A stretch of DNA of 64,000 bases from Piscinibacter caeni (GTDB taxonomy: Bacteria > Pseudomonadota > Gammaproteobacteria > Burkholderiales > Burkholderiaceae_C): contig QJOU01000017.1 in assembly GCA_003265685.1 (NCBI GenBank), positions 1 through 64,000 on the forward strand, given 5' to 3'. Below, piece after piece: positions 8,440 to 16,726 of this stretch. Both the position numbers and the translations under genes were made by a program. Under the pieces are notes generated by a model. It saw only the letters and a list, made by a program, of their open reading frames with translations. It ran no database searches and was not told where the DNA came from. The stretch's first letter is position 1, and every line of letters starts with the position of its first letter.

Positions 8440-9667
8440 GATCCCGCTGCGGCCGGCCGACCCGCCGGCCGAGACCACCGAGCAGCGCCTGGCGCGCTAC
8501 ACCCGCCCCGGCACGCTGCAGCTCAGCGCACTGCCGCCGCTGGCGCTGTACGTGCACCTGCCCTGGTGCCTGCGCAAATGCCCGTACTGCGACTTCAACT
8601 CGCACGAGCATCAGGGCGCGATCCCCGAAGCGCGTTACCTCGACGCCCTGAACGCCGACCTCGAGGCCGCGCTGCCCTTCGTCTGGGGCCGCCGTGTGGT
8701 GAGCGTGTTCATCGGCGGCGGCACGCCGAGTCTGTTCTCGCCCGAGGGCATCGCGCGGTTGATCGGCGACCTGCGCGCCCGCCTGCCGCTCGAGCCGGGC
8801 GCGGAGATCACGCTCGAGGCCAACCCCGGCACCTTCGAGCGCGACCGCTTCCGCGCCTTCCGCGCAGCCGGCGTCACGCGGCTGTCGATCGGCGTGCAGA
8901 GCTTCGACGATGCCAAGCTCGCCGCGCTCGGCCGTGTGCACGACGCGGCCCAGGCACGCGCCGCGGTGGCCGAGGCCGCGGCGCACTTCGAGACCTTCAA
9001 CCTCGACCTGATGTACGCGCTGCCCGGGCAGACCCTGGCCGAATTGCAGCGCGAGCTCGACACCGCGCTCGGCTTCGCGCCGCCGCACCTGTCGATCTAC
9101 CACCTGACGATCGAGCCGAACACGGTGTTCGCGAACCGCCCGCCGGCGCAGCTGCCGGACGACGACCTCGCCGCCGCGATGCTCGATGCGATCGCCGAGC
9201 GCACCGCGGCAGCCGGCATGCAGCGCTACGAGGTCTCGGCCTTCGCGCGCCCGGGGCACCGCTGCACGCACAACCTGAACTACTGGGAGTTCGGCGACTA
9301 CCTCGGCATCGGCGCCGGCGCGCACTCCAAGCTCAGCTTCCCGCACCGCATCGTGCGCCAGGTGCGCTGGCGCGAGCCGCAGACCTACATGGCGCGCGCA
9401 CTGGCCGGCGCCGCGGTCTCCAACGACGAGGAGGTGGCGCGCCGCGCGCTGCCCTTCGAGTTCATGCTCAACGCGCTGCGCCTGCGCGAGGGCTTCGCGC
9501 TCGAGCGCTTCCGCGAGCGCATCGGGCTGCCGCTGTCGGCCGTCGAGCCGGCGCTGGAAGAGGCGCAGCGCCGCGGCCTGATCACGCGCGACGCTTCGCG
9601 CGTGGTGCCGACGCCGCTCGGCTTCGACTTCCTGTCCGACCTGCAGGCGCTGTTTCTGGCGGACTGA
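8432..9667 (+). CDS. hemW: HemW heme chaperone / coproporphyrinogen III oxidase-like radical SAM protein
   Basis: The 411-residue protein has the radical SAM cluster motif CLRKCPYC (CX3CX2C) about 40 residues in, then IGGGTPSLFS and GVQSFDD, and lacks the N-terminal extension of true HemN. This matches HemW, a heme-binding chaperone. No ATG fits the frame; the TTG at 8432 (MAEIPLRPADPP) overlaps the rdgB stop and gives a family-like N-terminus, so it is my start. The 3' end overlaps the convergent LysR gene by 86 bp. Confidence 0.93.
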   Translation: MAEIPLRPADPPAETTEQRLARYTRPGTLQLSALPPLALYVHLPWCLRKCPYCDFNSHEHQGAIPEARYLDALNADLEAALPFVWGRRVVSVFIGGGTPSLFSPEGIARLIGDLRARLPLEPGAEITLEANPGTFERDRFRAFRAAGVTRLSIGVQSFDDAKLAALGRVHDAAQARAAVAEAAAHFETFNLDLMYALPGQTLAELQRELDTALGFAPPHLSIYHLTIEPNTVFANRPPAQLPDDDLAAAMLDAIAERTAAAGMQRYEVSAFARPGHRCTHNLNYWEFGDYLGIGAGAHSKLSFPHRIVRQVRWREPQTYMARALAGAAVSNDEEVARRALPFEFMLNALRLREGFALERFRERIGLPLSAVEPALEEAQRRGLITRDASRVVPTPLGFDFLSDLQALFLAD

Positions 9668-10589
9668 GGGGCGCGGGCGCCGCATTCAGCGCGCTCAGCG
9701 AGCGTTGCAGCTCGTCGACCAGCCAGCGGCGCAGCGCACGCAGCGGTGGCCAGTCGCTCAGCGCCGGCGGCCAGCACAGCCAGTAGGCGTAGGCGTTCTC
9801 GTAGTTCACCTCGATCGGCGAGAGCCGGTGGAGCCGGCCGTCGCGCAGCGCATCGGCCGCGAACACGGCGCGCGCCAGCGCGATGCCGAGGTCCTGCTCG
9901 GCGGCCTGCAGCAGCATGCCGGCGTCGTTGAATTCCGCCACCGGCCGCACCTTGATGCGCTCGCCGGCCAGCGCGAACCAGCGCTCCCAGGTCGGAGCGT
10001 CGCCCAGCAGCGGCTCGTCGGCGAAGGCCCGCGCCGGCTGGCCGAGCAGGCGGCGCGCGGCGTTCGGCGAGCCGAGCGCGATCAGCGGCATCTCGAAGAG
10101 ACGTTCGCACTCCAGGCCGCGCCAGGGCCCGGGGCCGGTGCGCACCGCGGCGTGGAAACCCTCGCGCTGCAGGTCCACCAGCTGCTGCGAGGTGTGCAGC
10201 TCGATGCCGATGTCCGGGTGGCGCTCGCGCCACGAGGCCATGCGTGGCAGCCACCAGCGCTGCGCGAACGAGGGCAGCACGGTGACGCGCAGGTTGTGCT
10301 CGCCGCCCGCAGCGGCGGCCGCCGCTGCGCGCAGGCCGTCGTCGATCTGCTCCAGCGCAGGCTCCACCGAGCGCAGCAGCGCCGCCCCGGCGGCGTTGAG
10401 CACGATGCGCCGGCCGCGCCGGTCGAACAGCGCGAAGCCGATCTGCTCCTCGAGCAGGCGGATCTGCTGGCTGACGGCGCTGTGCGTCAGGTGCAACTCG
10501 TCGGCCGCCGCGCGCAGGTTGGCCAGGCGCGCGACGGTGCGGAAGGTGGGCAGGGTATGCAGGGGCGGGCGGGCCATGCTGTTCAGCAT
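9582..10589 (-). CDS. LysR-type transcriptional regulator (GcvA-like)
   Basis: A 335-residue LysR regulator with an N-terminal winged helix-turn-helix (residues about 10-65, RAAADELHLTHSAVSQQIR) and a C-terminal effector domain. The sequence resembles the GcvA group. About 28 residues at the end (from APLSPPETAP) are low-complexity Pro/Ala/Arg and lie inside the 3' end of hemW, suggesting stop loss and read-through. The start could be ATG 10589 or ATG 10577; neither has a strong ribosome site. It is divergent from a small DUF1127 gene 82 bp away. Confidence 0.9.
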   Translation of the reverse strand: MLNSMARPPLHTLPTFRTVARLANLRAAADELHLTHSAVSQQIRLLEEQIGFALFDRRGRRIVLNAAGAALLRSVEPALEQIDDGLRAAAAAAAGGEHNLRVTVLPSFAQRWWLPRMASWRERHPDIGIELHTSQQLVDLQREGFHAAVRTGPGPWRGLECERLFEMPLIALGSPNAARRLLGQPARAFADEPLLGDAPTWERWFALAGERIKVRPVAEFNDAGMLLQAAEQDLGIALARAVFAADALRDGRLHRLSPIEVNYENAYAYWLCWPPALSDWPPLRALRRWLVDELQRSLSALNAAPAPLSPPETAPAGRTGSRSRAASAPRAKRRA

Positions 10590-10671
10590 AGCTTACCAAT
10601 CTGGCCGGAACAATTCGATTCCCCTGCGTGGACTGGGCTCCTATGCTTACCAGCATTCGAGCGAGGACACC

Positions 10672-10935
10672 ATGAACAGCCCGATCCTGAGCCTGCATCG
10701 CCCCTGGTGGCAACGCGCCGCCGATTCCCTGCGCGCGGCGCTCGCACGCTGGCGCGAGGAGCGCGCGTGGCGGCGCGAGGTCGCCGCGGCGCGCGAGATG
10801 GACGAGGGCACGCTGTGCGACATCGGCGCGCCACAGTGGCTGATCGAGGAGGCCCGCCACCACCGCGAGCAGGCCCGCTTCGACCGCGAGCTGCAGCGCG
10901 TGCGGGCCGACCCGTCGGCGCCGCGCTACTGGTGA
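10672..10935 (+). CDS. DUF1127-like small protein
   Basis: An 87-residue basic protein with ATG at 10672 preceded by an AGGA site. The region AREMDEGTLCDIGAPQWLIEEA matches the L-x-D-I-G core of DUF1127/YjiS-like proteins, small RNA- or regulation-associated proteins in proteobacteria. It is rich in Arg and Trp at the N-terminus. It is divergent from the LysR gene, which may regulate it; a GCTTACCA direct repeat flanks the shared upstream region. It ends 4 bp before the convergent cheB. Confidence 0.75.
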   Translation: MNSPILSLHRPWWQRAADSLRAALARWREERAWRREVAAAREMDEGTLCDIGAPQWLIEEARHHREQARFDRELQRVRADPSAPRYW

Positions 10936-10939
10936 GGCT

Positions 10940-12025
10940 TCAGACCCGGTTCAGCGACAGGCCGGCCGTGCTGCGCAGGCGTTCGATCAGCCGGCCGGCG
11001 ATCTGCGTCAGCGGTAGCACCTCGTGCGCGGCGCCATGCGCGATCGCCTCGCGCGGCATGCCGAACACCACGCAGCTGGCCTCGTCCTGCACGAGGTTGT
11101 AGCTGCCGGCGTCGCGCATCTCGCGCATCGCGCGCGCGCCGTCGGCGCCCATGCCGGTGAGCATGATGCCCAGCGCGTTCGGTCCGACCACGCGCGCGGC
11201 CGACTGGAACAGCACCTCGACCGAGGGCATGTGCCGGTTGACCGGCTCGCCGGCCTGCACCCGCGCGATGTAGTTGGCGCCGCTGCGCTCCACGCTCAGG
11301 TGCTGGCCGCCGGGGGCGATGTAGGCATGGCCGGGCAGGATGCGCTCGCCGTCGCGCGCCTCGGCCACGCGGATGCGGCACAGCCCGTCCAGGCGCGCCG
11401 CGTAGCTCTTCGTGAAGCCGGGCGGCATGTGCTGCGTGATCACCACCGCGGGGCAGTCCGGCGGCAGCTGCACCAGCACCTCCTTGGTGGCTTCGGTGCC
11501 GCCGGTGGAGGCGCCGATGAAGATCAGCTTCTCGGTCGACAGCCGGCCCAGGGCCACCGGCGCGGTGCGTACCGGCGCCTCGGTGCCCGGCGCCGTGACG
11601 GCAGCGGCCGCCGGGCGGCGCAGGCGCGCCTTGGCCGCGATGCGGACCTTGTCGGTGATCTCCTCGGCCAGCTTGCGCAGCCCGTCGGAGACGCCGATCT
11701 TGGGCTTGGCGACGAAGTCGACCGCGCCGAGCTCCAGCGCGCGCAGCGTGACGTCGGCGCCGCGTTCGGTCAGCGTCGAGACCATCACCACCGGCGTGGG
11801 CCGCAGGCGCATCAGCTTGCCGAGGAAGTCGATGCCGTCCATGCGCGGCATCTCGACGTCGAGCGTGATCACGTCCGGGTTGGTGCTGCGGATCATCTCG
11901 CGCGCGATCAGCGGGTCGGCGGCTGCGCCGACACATTCCATGTCCGGCTGCCGGTTGATGATCTCGGCGAGCAGGCTGCGCACCAGCGCCGAATCGTCCA
12001 CCACCACGACACGTGTCTTGGCCAT
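10940..12025 (-). CDS. cheB: CheB chemotaxis glutamate methylesterase/deamidase
   Basis: Removes methyl groups from chemoreceptors when phosphorylated by CheA. The 361-residue protein has an N-terminal receiver domain (DDSALV, phospho-Asp56 in TLDVEMP, Lys in AKPK) and a C-terminal methylesterase with the Ser nucleophile in [11 protein letters not shown], His in TQHMPPGFT and Asp in MGADGA. A linker rich in Ala and Pro joins them. I start at MAKTR (12025); a second ATG two codons upstream (12031) is possible. It is last in the cheR-cheD-cheB row, 18 bp after cheD. Confidence 0.96.
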   Translation of the reverse strand: MAKTRVVVVDDSALVRSLLAEIINRQPDMECVGAAADPLIAREMIRSTNPDVITLDVEMPRMDGIDFLGKLMRLRPTPVVMVSTLTERGADVTLRALELGAVDFVAKPKIGVSDGLRKLAEEITDKVRIAAKARLRRPAAAAVTAPGTEAPVRTAPVALGRLSTEKLIFIGASTGGTEATKEVLVQLPPDCPAVVITQHMPPGFTKSYAARLDGLCRIRVAEARDGERILPGHAYIAPGGQHLSVERSGANYIARVQAGEPVNRHMPSVEVLFQSAARVVGPNALGIMLTGMGADGARAMREMRDAGSYNLVQDEASCVVFGMPREAIAHGAAHEVLPLTQIAGRLIERLRSTAGLSLNRV

Positions 12026-12043
12026 CTGCAACTCCTGAACGGC

Positions 12044-12694
12044 TCAGAACAGGTCCACCGAGCCCGCGCCGCTGGCCGGCGGCACGGTCTTCTGCGCGGC
12101 GGCGCGCTCCTGCGCGACGATGGCCTCGGGGTTGCTCGGCGCCAGCCGCTTGACCATCGCCTTGCCCGAGGCGGGCAGGAAACAAACCTTGCGCGGGTAG
12201 ACGTCCATCACGTCCTTCGACAGCACCGGGATGCGCTCGGTGCGCAGGTAGTCCATCACGAAGCTGGTGTTGCGCTCGCCGACGTTGATCGAGTTCATGC
12301 CGGCGATCACCGCGCCGCCGCCGAACACCTTGGCTTCCAGCGAGCCGCGCGAGGCGCCGCGCTTCATCAGCTCGTTGATCAGCAGTTCCATCGCGTACGA
12401 GCCGTAGCGCCCGCTGGTGTTGCCGTCGCCGCCCTCGGGCAGCATGAAGTGGTTCATGCCGCCGATGCGGGCATGCCGGTCCCACAGGCAGGCGGCGATG
12501 CACGAGCCCAGCGTGGTCATGATCAGGATGTCCTCGTCGTGCACGAAGTACTCGCCGGGCAGGATCTTGACCGCTTCGTTCTTGAAGTGCGCGTCGTAGA
12601 AGAAGAACGACGCCTCGCCGGGCTTGCGCGGCTGCGCCTTCAGGCGGGCGAGACGCGCGCCGGCGGCCGGCGCGGGGGCGACGAGGGTGCTCAT
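12044..12694 (-). CDS. cheD: CheD chemoreceptor glutamine deamidase
   Basis: A 216-residue protein matching CheD, which deamidates receptor glutamines and helps adaptation. Key motifs are the catalytic Cys in TTLGSCIAACLWD, the His in GGMNHFMLPEG and Thr in NTSGRYGSYAME. The ATG at 12694 gives a short Ala-rich leader before the domain. Length slightly exceeds the family's typical 160-200 residues through N- and C-terminal tails. It lies between cheR and cheB, spaced 41 and 18 bp, as one operon. Confidence 0.95.
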   Translation of the reverse strand: MSTLVAPAPAAGARLARLKAQPRKPGEASFFFYDAHFKNEAVKILPGEYFVHDEDILIMTTLGSCIAACLWDRHARIGGMNHFMLPEGGDGNTSGRYGSYAMELLINELMKRGASRGSLEAKVFGGGAVIAGMNSINVGERNTSFVMDYLRTERIPVLSKDVMDVYPRKVCFLPASGKAMVKRLAPSNPEAIVAQERAAAQKTVPPASGAGSVDLF

Positions 12695-12735
12695 GGAACG
12701 GTTATCGGCGTGCGCGGCGGATTTGTGAGCGTGCC

Positions 12736-13611
12736 TCAGACACGCTCGTAGATGGTCTTGCCGCGCAGCCGGAACAGGTCGCGCGCGTCGGTGAAGTTCT
12801 CGGAATGGCCCACGTAAAGCAACCCGCGCGGCTTGAGCACGGCGTGGATGCGCTCGAGCACCTTGCGCTGCGTCGGCGCGTCGAAGTAGATCATCACGTT
12901 GCGACAGAACACGAAGTCGAAAGGCTCGCCGAGTGACCACTGCGTGTTCATCAGGTTGTGCACGCGGAACTCGATCAGCTTGGCGAGCTCCGGCTTGACG
13001 CGCAGCGTGCCGGCGTTGGCGCCGGTGCCGCGCAGGCAATGCCGGCGCAGCCGCTCGGGCGAGAGCCCGCGCGAATCGGCCGGGTAGACGCCGCGGCTGG
13101 CGGTGGCCAGCACCTTGGTGTCGATGTCGCTGGCCAGGATGCGCGCGCCGCAGTGGGCGCCGAGCGTCTCGACCACCGTCATCGCGATGGAATAGGGCTC
13201 CTCGCCGGTCGAGGCGGCGCTGCACCAGATGCGCGGGCTGCTGCTGCCGCGGGCCTTCAGGTCCTCGGCCAGCGCCGTGAAGTGGTGTTCTTCACGGAAG
13301 AACGCGGTCAGGTTGGTCGTCAGGCAGTTCACGAACTCCTGCCATTCGCACTCGCCCTCGGCGCCGCGGGCCGTCTCCAGCCACTGCAGGTAGGCGCCGA
13401 AGGAGCGGTGGCCGGTTTCGCGCAGGCGGCGCGAGAGCCGGCTGTAGACCATGGCCTGCTTGCCCGCGTGCAGGCTGATGCCGGCGCGTTCGTAGATCAG
13501 GCTGCGCACGCGCTCGAAGTCGGCGCTGCCGAAGGCGAACTCCTGCTCCGCGCGGTCAGACGCGGCGGTGGCGGCGGCGCGGGCGAATTCGGTGGCGGGC
13601 AGGGCACTCAT
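12736..13611 (-). CDS. cheR: CheR chemotaxis protein methyltransferase
   Basis: Adds methyl groups from SAM to receptor glutamates. The 291-residue protein has the N-terminal helical domain (FERVRSLIYERAGISLHAGKQ), NLTAFFREEHHF, the SAM motif WCSAASTGEEPYSIAM and FVFCRNVMIYF. Start chosen at ATG 13611 because GGAG lies just upstream; a further ATG at 13647 would add 12 residues. It is the first gene of cheR-cheD-cheB, so the promoter should lie between 13612 and 13790, shared with the divergent GGDEF gene. Confidence 0.95.
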   Translation of the reverse strand: MSALPATEFARAAATAASDRAEQEFAFGSADFERVRSLIYERAGISLHAGKQAMVYSRLSRRLRETGHRSFGAYLQWLETARGAEGECEWQEFVNCLTTNLTAFFREEHHFTALAEDLKARGSSSPRIWCSAASTGEEPYSIAMTVVETLGAHCGARILASDIDTKVLATASRGVYPADSRGLSPERLRRHCLRGTGANAGTLRVKPELAKLIEFRVHNLMNTQWSLGEPFDFVFCRNVMIYFDAPTQRKVLERIHAVLKPRGLLYVGHSENFTDARDLFRLRGKTIYERV

Positions 13612-13715
13612 GCGGTCTCCGGGCGGGCTCCGGTGCGCCAGCGGCACCGGGTCGATGGTGTTTTCGGCCGCGGCGGCCCGATCTTGAGCCGGCGCCGATG
13701 CGCCGAACTGGCCGC

Positions 13716-13729
13716 TTGCGCTGGCGCAA
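13716..13729. repeat. Inverted repeat between cheR and the GGDEF gene
   Basis: TTGCGC (13716-13721) and GCGCAA (13724-13729) form a perfect 6-bp dyad with a 2-bp centre in the 178-bp divergent interval between cheR and the diguanylate cyclase. Position fits an operator, but no regulator family is identified. Confidence 0.4.
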
Positions 13730-13789
13730 ACCGTTGCATGCCCCCCAGGGTGGCACTGCTAGACTGGCCGCCACACCCGCCGCAACGCC

Positions 13790-14515
13790 TTGGCAGTACC
13801 CCCGTCACCCGCCGATCCGCGCAAGCTGCAGCTGGCCACCGCGCTGCAGCTGCTGCAACAGTCCGGTCGCGTGCTGCCCGAGCCGGCCGAGATCGGCCAG
13901 GCCGCGTGGCTGCAGGCGTTGATCGACGGCCTGTGCGAACTCTCCAGCCGCGACGCGCTGACCGGGCTGTCCAACCGGCGCCAGTTCGAGCTGGCGCTCG
14001 CGCGCGAGATCGACCGCGTGGCACGCGCCGGCGAGCCGGCGCTGATGCTGCTGATCGACATCGACCACTTCAAGAAGGTCAACGACACGCACGGCCACCC
14101 GGCCGGCGACCAGGTGCTCAAGGCCATCGGGCGTGTGCTGCACGACTGCATCCGGCCGATGGACACGGTGGCGCGCTTCGGCGGCGAGGAGTTCGCGATG
14201 ATCCTGCCGAACTGCCCGCCCGCCTTCGGCCACGCGGTGGCCGAGCGTGTGCGGATGAAGGTGCTGGGCCGCCCGATCGCACTGCCGACCGGGCAGGAGA
14301 TCAGCATCAGCGTCAGCATCGGCGGCGCCTTCGCGCCGCAATGGGTGCGCTCGTCGGCGCCGCTGTGGATCGAGCGCGCCGACCAGCAGCTCTACCGCGC
14401 CAAGGCCGAGGGCCGCAACCGCGCCTGCCTGGAGCAGCCGCCCGTCTCGCTCGTCAGCGCCGAGGAGAAGGGCATGCTGTTCGGCACCTCCCAGTTCCAG
14501 GATTTCGACGAATGA
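13790..14515 (+). CDS. GGDEF diguanylate cyclase
   Basis: A 241-residue cytoplasmic protein that should make cyclic di-GMP. It has a short N-terminal helical part (about residues 1-55) and one GGDEF domain with DALTGLSNRRQFE, DIDHFKKVND and active site RFGGEEF. An inhibitory I-site RPMD sits five residues before GGEEF, so product feedback is likely. Start is TTG at 13790 (MAVPPSPADP); no ATG fits. Its stop overlaps the start of the FlhG/MinD-like gene (ATGA), giving translational coupling. Confidence 0.9.
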   Translation: MAVPPSPADPRKLQLATALQLLQQSGRVLPEPAEIGQAAWLQALIDGLCELSSRDALTGLSNRRQFELALAREIDRVARAGEPALMLLIDIDHFKKVNDTHGHPAGDQVLKAIGRVLHDCIRPMDTVARFGGEEFAMILPNCPPAFGHAVAERVRMKVLGRPIALPTGQEISISVSIGGAFAPQWVRSSAPLWIERADQQLYRAKAEGRNRACLEQPPVSLVSAEEKGMLFGTSQFQDFDE

Positions 14516-15294
14516 GCACAACGAGGCCCGCCCGCGGACGCATCCTGGCCGTCACCAGCGGCAAGGGCGGCGTCGGCAAGACCTTCGTGTCGGCCAACCT
14601 GGCGGCCGCGCTGGCGCAGCGCGGCGAGCGCGTGCTGGTGCTCGACGCCGACCTCGGCCTGGCCAACCTCGACGTGGTGCTGAACCTGTTCCCGAAGATC
14701 ACGCTGCACGACGTGTTCACCGGCAAGAGCACGCTCGACGAGGCCGTCCTGCCCGCGCCCGGCGGCTTCTCGGTGCTGCTGGCCGGCTCCGGGCTGGTCG
14801 AGTATTCGCGCCTGACGCCCGAGGTGCGCGACAAGCTGCTCGAGGTGATCGAGCAGGTCGCGCCGCGCTTCGACCGCATCCTGCTGGACACCGGCGCCGG
14901 CATCTCCGACGTGGTGCTGTACGCCGTGTCGCTGGCCGACGAGGTGCTGGTCGTCGCCACGCCCGAGCCGACCTCGCTGACCGACGCCTACGCCACCATC
15001 AAGGTGCTGGCCACGCAGCAGCAGCGCCATGCCGTCAGGCTGGTGGTCAACCAGGTCTCGCGCAGCGGCGAGGGCCGCGTGATCCGCGGTCAGCTGCAGC
15101 AGGTGGTCGATCGTTTCGTCGCGCCGCAGATGCAGGACACGACAGTGGGGATCAAGCTCGAGCTGCTCGGCGAGATCCCGAGCGACCCGGCGGTGCGCGA
15201 GGCGGTGCAGAAGCGCCGCCTGATGCTCGAGGCCATGCCGGGCTGCCCGGCCGCCCAGGGCATCGGCTCGATCGCCGAGAGACTCAGGACATGA
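14512..15294 (+). CDS. MinD/ParA-family ATPase, FlhG (FleN)-like
   Basis: A 260-residue deviant Walker A ATPase (SGKGGVGKTFVSANLA) with LDADLGLANLD and LLDTGAGIS. FlhG/FleN proteins set the number and place of flagella; MinD and Mrp proteins are related. The neighbouring che genes and GGDEF protein favour a motility or polar-localisation role, but the C-terminal amphipathic helix typical of MinD is not obvious. It overlaps the GGDEF gene at its start and the truncated hemoglobin gene at its end, both by 4 bp. Confidence 0.85.
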   Translation: MSTTRPARGRILAVTSGKGGVGKTFVSANLAAALAQRGERVLVLDADLGLANLDVVLNLFPKITLHDVFTGKSTLDEAVLPAPGGFSVLLAGSGLVEYSRLTPEVRDKLLEVIEQVAPRFDRILLDTGAGISDVVLYAVSLADEVLVVATPEPTSLTDAYATIKVLATQQQRHAVRLVVNQVSRSGEGRVIRGQLQQVVDRFVAPQMQDTTVGIKLELLGEIPSDPAVREAVQKRRLMLEAMPGCPAAQGIGSIAERLRT

Positions 15295-15710
15295 GCGACT
15301 CCGTCGAACCCCAGGCCAGCGCCTTCGACCTGGTCGGCGGCGAGGCCGCTGTGCGCGCGCTGGTGGACCGCTTCTACGACCTGATGGACCTGGAGCCTGC
15401 CTACCGCGCGCTGCGCGCGGTGCACGGGCCGGCGCTCGACAGCGCGCGCGACAAGCTGTTCTGGTTCCTGTGCGGCTGGCTGGGCGGGCCGCAGCACTAC
15501 GTCGAGCGCTTCGGCCACCCGCGCCTGCGGGCGCGTCACCTGCCGTTTGCGATCGGCCTGCGCGAGCGCGACCAGTGGCTCGCCTGCATGGCCCAGGCGA
15601 TGCGCGAGCAGGGCATCGACGAGGGCCTGGCCACGCGGCTGCACGAGGCCTTCTTCAACACCGCCGACTGGATGGTCAACCAGCCGCGCCTGGTGCAGAA
15701 GCCCGGCTGA
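15291..15710 (+). CDS. Group II truncated hemoglobin
   Basis: A 139-residue truncated hemoglobin. The pattern VDRFYDLMD (Phe/Tyr at B9/B10), the proximal region YVERFGHPRLRARHLPFAIG and Trp in ERDQWLACM (G8) fit group II (TrbO/GlbO) proteins, which bind O2 with high affinity or detoxify peroxide and NO. The start overlaps the upstream ATPase stop (ATGA), so the three genes 13790-15710 form one coupled unit; why a globin is coupled to motility-type genes is unclear. Confidence 0.9.
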   Translation: MSDSVEPQASAFDLVGGEAAVRALVDRFYDLMDLEPAYRALRAVHGPALDSARDKLFWFLCGWLGGPQHYVERFGHPRLRARHLPFAIGLRERDQWLACMAQAMREQGIDEGLATRLHEAFFNTADWMVNQPRLVQKPG

Positions 15711-15716
15711 TCGGCC

Positions 15717-16697
15717 TCACTCGATCTCGACCTTCGCCTCCTTCACGAGCCGCGCGAACTTGTCGGTCTCGTCGCGGATGCGGCGCGCCATCTGCTCCGG
15801 CGTCTCGCCGATCGTCTCGGCGCCGATCTCCTCCATGCGCTTGCGGAACTCGGGCGACTGCGTGATCTTGGCGATCTCGCCGCTCAGGCGGGCGACGATG
15901 TCCTTCGGGGTCGCGGCCGGCGCCAGCACGCCGAACCAGGTGCCGATGTCGAAGCCCTTCAGGCCGGCCTCCGCCAGCGTCGGCACCTCAGGCAGCGCGG
16001 ACGAGCGCCTGCCCGTGGTCACCGCCAGCGCCCGCAGCTTGCCGGCCTTGATGTGCTGCAGCACCGGCGTGACGGTGTCGAAGGACAGGCCCACCTGGCC
16101 GCCCAGCAGGTCGTTGGTCAGCGGGCCGCTGCCCTTGTAGGGAATGTGCAGCAGGTCGATGCCGGCCAGGTTCTGGAACTGCGTGCCGATCAGGTGCTGC
16201 GCGGTGCCGTTGCCGTTCGAGCCGTAGCTGAGCGGGGCCTTCGAGGCCTTGGCCAGCGCGATCAGCCCGGCCACGTCGCGCGCCGGCGAGCTTGCGTTGA
16301 CCACCAGCACGTTGGGCACCAGCGCGAGCGTGGAGATCGGCGCGAAGTCCTTCTGGAAGTCGTAGGGCAGCTTCTTGTAGACGCTGCTGGCGATGGTGTG
16401 GTGCACCGCGCCGACCAGCAGCGTGTAGCCGTCCGGCCTGGACTTGGCGACGAGGTCGGCGCCCAGCGTGGCGCCGGCGCCCGGTTTGCTCTCGACGATC
16501 ACCGTCTGGCCCAGGGACGCGGTCAGACGCTCGGCCAGTGCGCGGGCCAGCACGTCGGTGGTGCCGCCGGCCGGGAAGGGCACGATCAGGCTGATGGGCT
16601 TGGCGGGCCAGGCGTCGGCGCGGGCCGCGCCGGCGAAGGTGCTCAGCAGGGCCGCGGCCAGCAGCGCGCGGCGGCCCGGAAGGGTCGCGATCTTCAT
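15717..16697 (-). CDS. Tripartite tricarboxylate transporter (Bug family) substrate receptor
   Basis: A 326-residue periplasmic receptor with a signal peptide (residues about 1-27, cleavage after ARA-DA). IVPFPAGGTTDVLARALAERL and KPGAGATLGADLVAKS are the family's start, followed by HIPYKGSGP and GLKGFDIGTWFGVLAP. Bug receptors bind carboxylates and feed TctAB-type carriers; none is nearby, as is usual for this large family. The dehydrogenase gene lies 29 bp upstream on the same strand, suggesting a dicarboxylate such as tartrate or malate as the ligand. Confidence 0.92.
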   Translation of the reverse strand: MKIATLPGRRALLAAALLSTFAGAARADAWPAKPISLIVPFPAGGTTDVLARALAERLTASLGQTVIVESKPGAGATLGADLVAKSRPDGYTLLVGAVHHTIASSVYKKLPYDFQKDFAPISTLALVPNVLVVNASSPARDVAGLIALAKASKAPLSYGSNGNGTAQHLIGTQFQNLAGIDLLHIPYKGSGPLTNDLLGGQVGLSFDTVTPVLQHIKAGKLRALAVTTGRRSSALPEVPTLAEAGLKGFDIGTWFGVLAPAATPKDIVARLSGEIAKITQSPEFRKRMEEIGAETIGETPEQMARRIRDETDKFARLVKEAKVEIE

Positions 16698-16726
16698 CTC
16701 GTCTCCTCGTGGCGTGAACGACGGTC

